DNA from: Candidatus Bipolaricaulota bacterium
Lineage (GTDB): Bacteria; Bipolaricaulota; Bipolaricaulia; UBA7950; UBA9294
NCBI GenBank assembly: GCA_021159105.1
Contig: JAGGSM010000223.1
Coordinates: forward strand, 1-10,215
DNA length: 10,215 nt
Reading direction: 5' to 3'
Made by a program: the position numbers and the translations under genes. Under the pieces are notes generated by a model that was given only the letters and a program-made list of their open reading frames with translations, made no database searches and was not told the origin of the DNA. Positions 1-6,379 of the stretch are shown here, in pieces (position 1 is the stretch's first letter; every line of letters begins with the position of its first letter).

Positions 1-562
1 TAACGCGTCCGCGTTGGGGATAGACCTGAAGGAGGCCGACTATCTGTTCTTCTCCCACGAGCACTGCGACCACGTCGGAGCAGCGTCGTCGGCGCTGCAC
101 AAAGGGCTGACCGTCGTCTACCCGGATTCGTTCTCCGAGGCGTTCAAGAAGAAGGTGAAGGCGGCCGGCGCGATATCCCTTACAGTGACTGGACCGACAG
201 AGTTCTCCCCCGGCTTCATCTCCACTGGCGAACTAGGGAGGGCTGTCGTGGAGCAATCGCTCATCATCGACACGTTCGACGGACCGGTCCTCATCACAGG
301 CTGCGCCCATCCCGGCATCGTGGAGATAGCGCGCACTGCGACCGACATCGCGGGAGGGCCGCTGCGCCTCGTCCTCGGTGGGTTCCACCTGGGATCGACG
401 CCTCCGGACGAGGTACGGAAAATCGGGTCGGCGTTGCGAGATCTTCGCGTGAGGCAGGTCGGGCCGTGTCACTGCACAGGGGAGAGGGCGATCTCGATCC
501 TGCGGGAGATGTTCGCTGAGCACGGCCTGGAGGTCATGGCGGGGACGCGGATAGAACTGTAG
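1..562 (+). CDS. MBL-fold metallo-hydrolase, COG1237-type (5'-partial)
   Basis: The gene enters from the left edge; the open frame begins at base 2 and ends at TAG 560-562, giving 186 visible residues. The metallo-beta-lactamase metal motif HxHxDH is seen as SHEHCDH (visible residues 18-24, bases 53-73). Later landmarks are TGCAHPGI, GGFHLG and a C-terminal PCHCTGERA. This set matches the COG1237 subfamily, often labelled 7,8-dihydropterin-6-yl-methyl-4-(beta-D-ribofuranosyl)aminobenzene 5'-phosphate synthase-like; that substrate name should not be trusted in a bacterium. Family members are roughly 250-270 residues, so about 70-80 N-terminal residues probably lie outside the window. The TTG at base 14 is internal, because the frame upstream stays open and reads like the family. 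The product is probably a soluble dinuclear-metal hydrolase or oxidoreductase of unknown substrate. It is the only plus-strand gene and converges on alaX with 7 bases between stops. Confidence 0.85.
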   Translation, partial: NASALGIDLKEADYLFFSHEHCDHVGAASSALHKGLTVVYPDSFSEAFKKKVKAAGAISLTVTGPTEFSPGFISTGELGRAVVEQSLIIDTFDGPVLITGCAHPGIVEIARTATDIAGGPLRLVLGGFHLGSTPPDEVRKIGSALRDLRVRQVGPCHCTGERAISILREMFAEHGLEVMAGTRIEL

Positions 563-569
563 CTTCCCC

Positions 570-998
570 TTAAACGGAGAACCTGATACGGACGGTCCGA
601 TCGTCCTTCATCTGATAGCTCTTGATGTGAAACTTCCCTACCTGCGCGGTATGTTCTACGTGCTCGCCGGAGCAGGGGGTGGCGTCGAAATCACCGATGT
701 GGACGATGCGGATCGTCTCCGCACCGGCTGGCACCTTCCACAGGTCGTACATTTTCTCAGCCGTCTCGACGGACAGGGTCTCGTAGACCACCTGGTCGTC
801 CCTCATGACCTCCTCGTTGACCGCGCCCTCGATCGCGGCGATATCCTCATCGCTCAGCCCACGCGGCACGGCGTAGTCGCACTTCGACTTCTTCTCCCCC
901 AAGTGCATCTCCAGGTTGCGTAGAGAACCGAACATCTGTCGCATCACTGCCGTCAGGATATGCTCAGCCGTGTGCATCCGTGCTTTCTGATTGATCAT
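570..998 (-). CDS. alaX: AlaX-type alanyl-tRNA editing protein (short form)
   Basis: This 142-residue protein is a stand-alone version of the alanyl-tRNA synthetase editing domain (tRNA_SAD type). Such proteins hydrolyse mischarged Ser- or Gly-tRNA(Ala) in trans in the cytoplasm. The zinc ligands are intact: HTAEH gives H9 and H13, and CSGEH gives C109 and H113. The HxxxH motif starts at residue 9, so there is no N-terminal beta-barrel or aminoacylation domain, which makes it a small AlaX form. The ATG at 998-996 overlaps the TGA of the upstream MFS gene as ATGA. There is no convincing Shine-Dalgarno of its own, so translation is probably coupled to the transporter. It ends with TAA 7 bases from the stop of the convergent hydrolase gene, with no terminator between. 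The editing-domain assignment is firm; the preferred mischarged amino acid cannot be read from the sequence. Confidence 0.88.
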   Translation of the reverse strand: MINQKARMHTAEHILTAVMRQMFGSLRNLEMHLGEKKSKCDYAVPRGLSDEDIAAIEGAVNEEVMRDDQVVYETLSVETAEKMYDLWKVPAGAETIRIVHIGDFDATPCSGEHVEHTAQVGKFHIKSYQMKDDRTVRIRFSV

Positions 999-2386
999 CT
1001 CGATGCTTGAGGCTGCGCATGCATACGCGCCAATGCGTGCTCGTTGTCCCCGGCATCAGCAACTGGTTTGACTGTACGCCGCGGTATGCGCAGGCGTGCG
1101 ACAACGGTCATTGCCGCAGCGGCAAGGACGGCCGAGGTGAAGAATGTGGCGGCATAGCCTATGCGTTGTGCCATGAGCCCGCTAGTGACACCAGCGATGA
1201 TTGTCCCCAACCCGGCTACAGCATTGTACAGTCCAAGCGACTGACCGCGGTACTCCGGCTGAGCAAGGCGCGATATCATGGCAACACTTGAGAGTTGGAA
1301 GTATGACCAACTGACACCAACGCCAAAGAAGTATAACGATAGAACCAAGCGCGATGGAACAACAGGCGATACGAAGAGGAATGCACCCCCAAGGGCGAAC
1401 AACAAGACACGTGCCAGGAGTGATCCTGTTAGCACCGACTTGTTCCCCAAACGCTTGATGCGTCGCGCAGCAAGCGGATAAGCAACGACGATCGCCCCGT
1501 TCAGAACAACGAAGTAAGAGAATACCGTCGATGAAGCAAACCCAAATCTATCAGCGAGGAGGACAGGAAGAGGTACAAAGAAAAAGCCAAATGCGGAGAA
1601 CGCAAGGAGCATCGCCACAAGGAACCCCTTCGTTTCGCGCCGCAGCCCCCCTTCCCCCCACAACAGTGCGGGAAGCCGACGCAGATTGAACCGGTGATAG
1701 AGGTGGAACGGGCCAAACCGAGCTCGCTCCACGATGAAGTTTCCCAGTGCTACAATCATTCCTCTGAAGCGCCTGTGCACGAACCTTGGCTGCGTGCGAG
1801 GGACCAATCGTGCAGCCAGAATCGCAGCCACAAGCCCTGCAAGGGCGAGGACCCCGAAGACAGACCTGATTGCGGCTCCCTCACCGAGTCGCGGTGAAGC
1901 GACCGCCATGGCCACGCTCCCGAAGATCAGCCCGGAGACCCAACCGAGCGTGCCCAATTGATTGAGATGACCGATCTTCCCTTCCCACAACGATTCGTCG
2001 CGATTCTCGATCACGAGAAGGACACTCACGGAAGCGTTCGCCACCCAGAATAGGTTGAGGATCATGTTCAAGAGAACAATCGCCGTAAGAGACTGCGCAA
2101 AGACGATCCCAACGAAGCTAGCCGCAACCATGGTGTAACTCATGACCACAAACAGCTTCCGCCGGTGGGCAGCATCGGACAGCCTTCCCCAAACGAGGCT
2201 CCCGATCACTCCCATCAAGCTCGCCAGGCTCGATATGAGTCCGACATTCTCCACTGTGCCGTGCAAGACCTGCACGATCATCAACGGGATAAGGATCGAT
2301 GATGTGCCAACAACAAGATTTGCAAGTCCGATCGCCCCATACCAGGGTTCAGTTTCCCTTCGCCACTTTCCTATTAACGCGCGCAT
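995..2386 (-). CDS. Major facilitator superfamily transporter
   Basis: This 463-residue polytopic inner-membrane protein has about 12 hydrophobic segments in two halves, separated by a basic cytoplasmic loop (around residues 195-255). The loop between helices 2 and 3 carries an MFS motif A variant, WGRLSDAAHRRK (residues 66-77). This supports proton- or solute-gradient driven transport, probably efflux; the substrate is unknown. I chose the ATG at 2386 because GGAGG (2399-2395) lies 8 bases upstream; a GTG at 2407 would add seven residues but would absorb that ribosome-binding site. The C-terminal tail (about residues 432-463) is hydrophilic. The gene follows a possible promoter at 2432-2459 and overlaps alaX by four bases. 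Parts of the coding region (around 1280-1560) are poorer in GC than the neighbouring genes, at roughly 45-48% in two counted 60-base lines. Confidence 0.92.
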   Translation of the reverse strand: MRALIGKWRRETEPWYGAIGLANLVVGTSSILIPLMIVQVLHGTVENVGLISSLASLMGVIGSLVWGRLSDAAHRRKLFVVMSYTMVAASFVGIVFAQSLTAIVLLNMILNLFWVANASVSVLLVIENRDESLWEGKIGHLNQLGTLGWVSGLIFGSVAMAVASPRLGEGAAIRSVFGVLALAGLVAAILAARLVPRTQPRFVHRRFRGMIVALGNFIVERARFGPFHLYHRFNLRRLPALLWGEGGLRRETKGFLVAMLLAFSAFGFFFVPLPVLLADRFGFASSTVFSYFVVLNGAIVVAYPLAARRIKRLGNKSVLTGSLLARVLLFALGGAFLFVSPVVPSRLVLSLYFFGVGVSWSYFQLSSVAMISRLAQPEYRGQSLGLYNAVAGLGTIIAGVTSGLMAQRIGYAATFFTSAVLAAAAMTVVARLRIPRRTVKPVADAGDNEHALARMHAQPQASR

Positions 2387-2400
2387 TCCCACAGCCTCCG

Positions 2401-2414
2401 GTCCCACAAGGGAC
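2401..2414 (-). other. Small stem-loop in the MFS leader
   Basis: A perfect 5-bp inverted repeat (GTCCC / GGGAC) with a 4-base loop lies two bases upstream of the MFS ribosome-binding site at 2399-2395. In the mRNA it would place a hairpin next to the SD and could tune translation initiation. There is no T-tract, so it is not a terminator. A role is inference; a 5-bp stem can arise by chance. Confidence 0.3.
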
Positions 2415-2431
2415 GATCAATGAATCACGGA

Positions 2432-2459
2432 AGTCTACAACCAGGATTTGCTTTGTCAA
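2432..2459 (-). promoter_or_regulatory. Candidate sigma70-type promoter for MFS-alaX
   Basis: On the minus strand a perfect -35 TTGACA (2459-2454) is followed after 16 bases by TAGACT (2437-2432), a 4/6 match to the -10 consensus. Transcription would start near 2425, leaving a leader of about 39 bases that contains a hairpin and a good SD. It lies in the 105-base gap between the NimA-like gene and the MFS gene, the longest gap within this part of the minus-strand run. This suggests MFS-alaX can be transcribed as a separate unit. Confidence 0.45.
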
Positions 2460-2491
2460 GCAGAACGCCCAAGTGTGCCCTCAATCGCTGA

Positions 2492-2950
2492 TCAGTATCC
2501 CGATTGCTTCCCTGTCATCGAAGAGATCTCTATCCTCACTACCGCGGTTCTCTTCAGGGCATCATCAGGATACGAAGCGACGCCTCTCGCGTAGTGTCTA
2601 ATAATACAATCCATCCCTTTTCGCTTCTCCGCAGGATCGCTCAAAACGCTCGCGGTCCCGAATCCAACGACGCTGCGATAGTTGAACGTGTACGAGCACG
2701 GCTCCTTCCCTTCCACGAGGGCGTGATCGATATCCACCTCAAAGGAGACTTGTGGATTCCTGCTCAAGGTGTCCATCTTCCTTCCTTCGAGCGCGCTGTG
2801 TATGTACACGCACCCATCCCCGTAGCCGAAGCTCACCGGCACTACATAGGGGACACCATCAGCGCACAGAGCGATCCGGCAGACGAGGGCCCTATTCATG
2901 ATCTCATCGATCTGCGCACGGTCGACTATCTCTTTTTCGCCCCTTCTCAT
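2492..2950 (-). CDS. NimA-like pyridoxamine 5'-phosphate oxidase-fold flavin-binding protein
   Basis: This 152-residue protein has the split-barrel FMN-binding fold of the COG3467/NimA-type family. Landmarks in order are an N-terminal MRRGEKEI..R opening, VPVSFGY (37-43), IHSALEGRKMD (50-60), NPQVSFEV (65-72), a central YRSVVGFGTA strand (91-100) and a terminal ISSMTGKQ. Members bind FMN or related cofactors as small dimers; some reduce nitroimidazoles, but most have unknown substrates, so drug resistance should not be assumed. The ATG at 2950 has GGAGG (2963-2959) 8 bases upstream and overlaps the stop of the preceding DUF3795 gene as ATGA. It is therefore very likely co-translated with that Cys-rich protein. 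Length is normal for the family and nothing looks broken. Confidence 0.85.
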   Translation of the reverse strand: MRRGEKEIVDRAQIDEIMNRALVCRIALCADGVPYVVPVSFGYGDGCVYIHSALEGRKMDTLSRNPQVSFEVDIDHALVEGKEPCSYTFNYRSVVGFGTASVLSDPAEKRKGMDCIIRHYARGVASYPDDALKRTAVVRIEISSMTGKQSGY

Positions 2951-3531
2951 CCCTTCTTCCTCCGCAGTGACAGGTTGATATCGAGCCTTTTTGCCAGGCT
3001 GTTCAGTTCCAGGCGCATCTGCCTAGCGAGCATCTTGCGGTCATCGCGATCGATCGCACCGGTAGAGACCTGCTTCTCAACCCTGTCAATGGCCTGAGTG
3101 ATCACCCTTGTCGGTAGAAGAGCGCACGCGGTGCAGTAGAGGGTCATCGATCTTCCGGCGTTATAGTCTTCAATCAGGCGCCGAGCGAGTAGCCGCCGTT
3201 CTCTCTGCTCGCTCAGGAACGAATCCATGCCAAACTTCCTGATGTTATCAAGGTTATCAAGCGCTACCCTGTGACTGAGGAAGCTATCGAGTTCATCATC
3301 GATCTTGAGCGCTCGCTTCAGCCGCGTGCACGGGTACTCCGGACACTCCGCACACGTCAGGTATCCTCGCTTGGTCACACAGCGATAGACCCCACAATAT
3401 GCCCCCATACGCCCGGAAACGCAGCCCTCACAGCGGCTCCTCGATCGAGACTGAAACCGAGGGCAGAGACCACAGTACAGACCGCAAGCCCCAATCAGTT
3501 TCTGCTCCTCGCGCAGCGCCGAGTCCTTCAA
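2947..3531 (-). CDS. DUF3795-type cysteine-rich protein, long form
   Basis: The product is up to 194 residues with 12 cysteines. The N-terminal half opens with CGLYCGLCP (C16, C20, C23), then C34/C37, C46, C51, C60, C63 and C68. The spacing C-x4-C-x8-C-x2-C-x4-C at residues 46-68 equals that at residues 68-90 of the neighbouring short protein, so the two share a domain. This pattern is typical of DUF3795, a presumed metal-binding (zinc or Fe-S) domain of unknown function. The remaining ~125 residues are charged and helical, with one more CxxC (133/136). The start is uncertain: TTG at 3531 has no SD, whereas GAGGAG lies 6 bases before an in-frame CTG at 3498, where the family's usual N-terminus would begin. 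It is in the same frame as the upstream DUF3795 gene, separated by one TAA and two codons, and its stop overlaps the NimA-like gene. Confidence 0.75.
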   Translation of the reverse strand: MKDSALREEQKLIGACGLYCGLCPRFQSRSRSRCEGCVSGRMGAYCGVYRCVTKRGYLTCAECPEYPCTRLKRALKIDDELDSFLSHRVALDNLDNIRKFGMDSFLSEQRERRLLARRLIEDYNAGRSMTLYCTACALLPTRVITQAIDRVEKQVSTGAIDRDDRKMLARQMRLELNSLAKRLDINLSLRRKKG

Positions 3532-3537
3532 TTTGAT

Positions 3538-3882
3538 TTACAGCTTCTGCCTGATCTGTTCGAGCGAGGCCTGCGCCTGTGGAGCGTAGACGAAGAACTC
3601 CTTCAGTTCCTGACAGGGGTAATCGCTGCAGTGGGCACAGTTGCGCACTCCTTTTTCGATGGCGCAGGCGCGGATCTTGCACTCAGCACAGTGGCTCATG
3701 TGACGCTCGGTTGTGGCTTGGCAGCCATCACAGGCGCAGTCATCGGCTGTAAGCGTGGTGTTGTATTCCACGCTCCACTGTGCTGCGACCTTCTCCAGCT
3801 GCTTCCTATCGTTTGCCTGTGTGGCGATGTAGGCCGGACACTCCGTACAGATGAGGCCGCAGTAGGCGATCATCTTCTCCAT
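3538..3882 (-). CDS. DUF3795-type cysteine-rich protein, short form
   Basis: This 114-residue cytoplasmic-looking protein has 12 cysteines: C8, C12, C15, C49, C51, C54, C65, C68, C73, C82, C85 and C90. The CGLICTECPAY opening, CDGC, HCAEC and the final SDYPC are hallmarks of the DUF3795 family, probably a multi-metal zinc or Fe-S binding domain; the biochemical role is unknown. I chose the ATG at 3882 because AGGAGG (3894-3889) lies 6 bases upstream, and because the family's conserved CGL motif normally starts a few residues in. An upstream start at 3909 would add nine residues and bury the SD. The gene ends in TAA (3540-3538), followed in the same frame by the longer paralogue. No convincing promoter is visible in the 64-base gap upstream. 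Confidence 0.8.
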   Translation of the reverse strand: MEKMIAYCGLICTECPAYIATQANDRKQLEKVAAQWSVEYNTTLTADDCACDGCQATTERHMSHCAECKIRACAIEKGVRNCAHCSDYPCQELKEFFVYAPQAQASLEQIRQKL

Positions 3883-3946
3883 GCTATCCCTCCTATGCCA
3901 TACTACCATCTGGACACGCTGCCAGCAAAGCTGCTTCCGACTGGCT

Positions 3947-4870
3947 TCACTGTGAAAGGTCTATCCCATCCGGGAAAAAGTCTGACCTGTACGCGACCAA
4001 TGATCCCTTATCGCTTGTAGCGATGAGAGCCAGGAATTCCTCCCCCCTTCCAAGGAGGATGCTGTCGCCCATGTTGCTTGTGAGCAGGTACTCATCCGCG
4101 ATGACCTCGCCCGATCCAGTACGGATCACGCGATTTCCGGTCCGCTCTATCCGCAAGAGGATCTTACTATCGCCGTTACCAGCATCGCTATCCTTGCCTT
4201 TGCCACCGAGAAGCGGGATCACCTGAAACTGCAGAGCCCCTTCATTCTCACGCGCTATCATGAGCAAAGGGATTAACGCGTACGTGCTGAATGTTCCAAG
4301 TACGAGAGGGTCGTGGTACTCGATCCGCATCTCCTCTTCCTTATCGCCCGATGTCACACGCACTGTATCCCCCACGATTGTGCCCTCGACATGGCGGCTC
4401 CCGATCCCCAGCGGACCGTCCAGATCGAGTGAATAGCTGTCGGGACGGAGGTCACCATCCAACTCGATCTCCTGCGAGAAGCCCGCTTTGAGCGTGGCGA
4501 AGACAACTCGAAACGAGAACGTGCCGTGAGATACCATCCCAAGGCCTCCTTTTCCCGTCTCATGCAGCTCATAGCTCTCCTCGCCGAACTGCTTGCCGTT
4601 GGCCATGACCGCCAATGTACCGGATAGGTCCTTGTAAGTGGTCCGCATGCGCACAGTGACATCGGCTGGCTGCCCGATCTCCTCCGGAACTGCAAGTGAT
4701 CCGGTTTGGGTGGCGGGAGGAGCTAGCCAGTCCGACGGTATTTCCTTCCTACTTACGACCACTTCCTCCTTGGGTGTGCGTACAACAAGGCGAATGATCC
4801 CAACACAGGCGAGCAGGAGAAGGGGAATCCCCACGAACAGGGCGATCCGCTTCCAGACTCGGGAGGTCAT
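3947..4870 (-). CDS. N-terminally membrane-anchored protein of unknown function, coupled to murE
   Basis: I do not recognise a family for this 307-residue protein. The N-terminus has a basic MTSRVWKR followed by one hydrophobic segment (about residues 9-30), then a mostly beta-rich soluble region with many alternating hydrophobic strands. This predicts a single-pass anchor with the bulk outside the cytoplasm. A cysteine at residue 22 (LLAC) resembles a lipobox, but the hydrophobic stretch continues past it, so a plain signal anchor is more likely. A Gly/Asp-rich loop (about residues 222-235) divides the soluble part. The ATG at 4870 overlaps the murE stop as ATGA. An open frame extends upstream to 5044, but it lies antiphase within murE and is Arg-rich, so it is rejected. 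Context suggests an envelope role, by inference only. Confidence 0.82.
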   Translation of the reverse strand: MTSRVWKRIALFVGIPLLLLACVGIIRLVVRTPKEEVVVSRKEIPSDWLAPPATQTGSLAVPEEIGQPADVTVRMRTTYKDLSGTLAVMANGKQFGEESYELHETGKGGLGMVSHGTFSFRVVFATLKAGFSQEIELDGDLRPDSYSLDLDGPLGIGSRHVEGTIVGDTVRVTSGDKEEEMRIEYHDPLVLGTFSTYALIPLLMIARENEGALQFQVIPLLGGKGKDSDAGNGDSKILLRIERTGNRVIRTGSGEVIADEYLLTSNMGDSILLGRGEEFLALIATSDKGSLVAYRSDFFPDGIDLSQ

Positions 4871-6354
4871 CGGCTCGCCAGTCCCGATTCCGCTAGGAAT
4901 TCGACATCGCTGTACGGTACAAATTCGTGGCCGACGATCTGGTATGTCTCGTGTCCTTTGCCAGCGATGAGGACGACATCGTTTGGTTGAGCTAGCTCGA
5001 TCGCTCGCCTGATCGCTTCCTCGCGGTCGAGAATGCGCTCGCACTTGGCCTCTGAGGAGATGCCCTCAGCAATGGCATCGATGATCTCCCGCGGATCCTC
5101 ACTCTTGGGGTTATCGGTGGTGAGGATGGTGATGTCGGCGAGCCTCGCGCTGATCCTCCCCATCACCGGGCGCTTATCGCGATCGCTCTCCCCTCCGCAG
5201 CCGAAGACGCAGATGATTCGTTCGTAGTGCGGCCGGAGGGAGGTGAGCATCTTCTCCAGCGAGTCCGGACTGTGAGCAAAATCGATGACGACGCTCGCAC
5301 CGTTCCTCGCGTGCATGAACTGGTAGCGCCCGGGGACGCTGCGCGCCGTGGCCAGCCTGCTTGCGATCAGAGGAAAGGGGATCCCTGCTTCCAAAGCGAC
5401 AGCAGCGGCAGCAAGTGCGTTGTACACGTTATGCTCGCCAGGCAGAGCGATGCGCACTGGGATGCGGTCCGCGCCGTGTTCCATAGTGAATCGTGTGGAT
5501 TTCAGTTCATATTCGATATTCGTTGCGCGGTAGCAGGCAGGCTTGGCGATGGCGTAGGTGACCACCTCGCCACCTGCGGCAGCGATAACCCGATCTGCCA
5601 CCGGGTCATCGGCGTTGATGATCGCCGCCGCCCCTCCCTTCAAGCCGCGAAAGAGGGTGAGCTTTGCCTGCAAGTACGCGTCGCGATCTCGGTGAAAGTC
5701 GTAGTGGTCGTGGGTGAGGTTGGTGAAGACCGCCGCATCGAAGTCGATCTTATCCAGGCGATGCAGGGCGAGGCCGGCGGAGGAGGCCTCCAGAATCAGG
5801 TTCTTCCTCCCCTTCGCACGTGCATCCGATGCAATTTGCTGGACGATCGGGCTCTCGGGGGTGGTGACAGCGTGCATGCCCATCGCTTCGTTGCTCACCG
5901 TGTCGACGATAACGCTCTCGTCGTCTCCGAGGAGATGTCCAACGAGGTGGCAGACGGTCGTCTTTCCGTTAGTCCCGGTCACACCGATGGTGAACAGGTC
6001 GCGTGTGGGGTGAGAGTAGAACCGTGCCGACAGCGCCGCGAGCGCGCTCCGGGCATCACTCACGCGGATGCAGGGAACGCTGCATGCCACATCCCGGCAA
6101 GCGACCACCGCGGCAGCACCGCGAGAGATGGCATCCGGGATGAATCTATGACCGTCGCTCACGTAGCCTTTGATCGCGACGAACAGGTATCCCGGGCGCA
6201 CCTCGCGCGAGTCCTGGGTGATCCCGCGAATCGCGATCTTCTCCCACCCCGGGATATGACCCGATCCGATCGCTTCTGCTAGAGATGCCAAGGATTGAGT
6301 GATTGCATGCCGGACAAGATCCTCACCCGATCCGATCGCTTCGTTGTCGCTCAT
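4867..6354 (-). CDS. murE: UDP-N-acetylmuramoyl-tripeptide synthetase MurE
   Basis: This is a 495-residue Mur ligase. MurE adds the third stem-peptide residue (a diamino acid) to UDP-MurNAc-L-Ala-D-Glu in the cytoplasm, using ATP. Domains in order: MurE-type N-terminal domain (about 20-115, with RGITQDSREVRPGYLFVAIKG), ATPase domain with P-loop GVTGTNGKTT (124-133), TTPES (164-168), NLTHDHYDFH (212-221), the expected carbamylated lysine K231 in AYLQAK, HNVYNALAA, and a C-terminal domain with GCGGESDRDKRP (385-396), DNPKSEDP (414-421) and GKGHETYQ (465-472). The amino-acid-selectivity motif is DNPK rather than the usual meso-DAP-type DNPR, and SSHG is replaced by SSAG (191-194). I chose the ATG at 6354 because GGAGAGG lies just upstream; a GTG at 6417 is possible but has no good SD. 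It lies outside a classical dcw cluster. Confidence 0.95.
   Translation of the reverse strand: MSDNEAIGSGEDLVRHAITQSLASLAEAIGSGHIPGWEKIAIRGITQDSREVRPGYLFVAIKGYVSDGHRFIPDAISRGAAAVVACRDVACSVPCIRVSDARSALAALSARFYSHPTRDLFTIGVTGTNGKTTVCHLVGHLLGDDESVIVDTVSNEAMGMHAVTTPESPIVQQIASDARAKGRKNLILEASSAGLALHRLDKIDFDAAVFTNLTHDHYDFHRDRDAYLQAKLTLFRGLKGGAAAIINADDPVADRVIAAAGGEVVTYAIAKPACYRATNIEYELKSTRFTMEHGADRIPVRIALPGEHNVYNALAAAAVALEAGIPFPLIASRLATARSVPGRYQFMHARNGASVVIDFAHSPDSLEKMLTSLRPHYERIICVFGCGGESDRDKRPVMGRISARLADITILTTDNPKSEDPREIIDAIAEGISSEAKCERILDREEAIRRAIELAQPNDVVLIAGKGHETYQIVGHEFVPYSDVEFLAESGLASR
6259..6342 (-). repeat. 18-bp direct repeat inside the murE 5' end
   Basis: The 18-base plus-strand sequence ACCCGATCCGATCGCTTC occurs identically at 6259-6276 and 6325-6342, 66 bases (exactly 22 codons) apart and in frame. 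It encodes EAIGSG at MurE residues 5-10 and again at 27-32. The recognisable MurE domain begins near the second copy. The first copy therefore lies in an extra N-terminal segment of about 20 residues, probably from a small local duplication. Confidence 0.8.
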
Positions 6355-6379
6355 CACGCACCTCTCCCGATCGCTCAAT

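Noticed and set aside
2504..3097. Plus-strand open frame of 197 codons
   Set aside because: It is antisense to the NimA-like and DUF3795 genes, which have clear family motifs; no motif is seen in the plus frame.
2492..3882. Antibiotic-resistance island reading (NimA plus MFS)
   Set aside because: The NimA-like fold is widespread with unknown substrates, the MFS substrate is unknown, and there are no mobile-element traces; the label would go beyond the sequence.
3900..3928. Possible promoter TTGCTG-17-TAGTAT before the short DUF3795 gene
   Set aside because: Both hexamers are weak, and the predicted start would fall on the SD (3894-3889), leaving a truncated ribosome-binding site.
3921..3945. 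Inverted repeat GCCAG/CTGGC in the gap before the short DUF3795 gene as a terminator
   Set aside because: The stem is only 5 bp with a 15-base loop and no T-tract on either strand.
3271..4020. Plus-strand open frame of 249 codons
   Set aside because: It is antisense to both DUF3795 genes and the gap beside them; the cysteine patterns and SD support the minus strand.
4805..4807. Lipobox cysteine making the anchored protein a lipoprotein
   Set aside because: C22 is preceded by LLA, a weak lipobox, and strongly hydrophobic residues continue to about residue 30, which fits a signal anchor better.
4871..5044. N-terminal extension of the anchored protein up to 5044
   Set aside because: The extension overlaps murE out of frame, is Arg/Pro-rich, and would place the membrane anchor internally; the ATGA start at 4870 fits better.
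5227..6282. Long plus-strand open frame (351 codons) opposite murE
   Set aside because: It lies fully antisense to a well-supported murE, has low-complexity Arg/Gly/Val composition without domain motifs, and arises from the high-GC codon pattern of the real gene.
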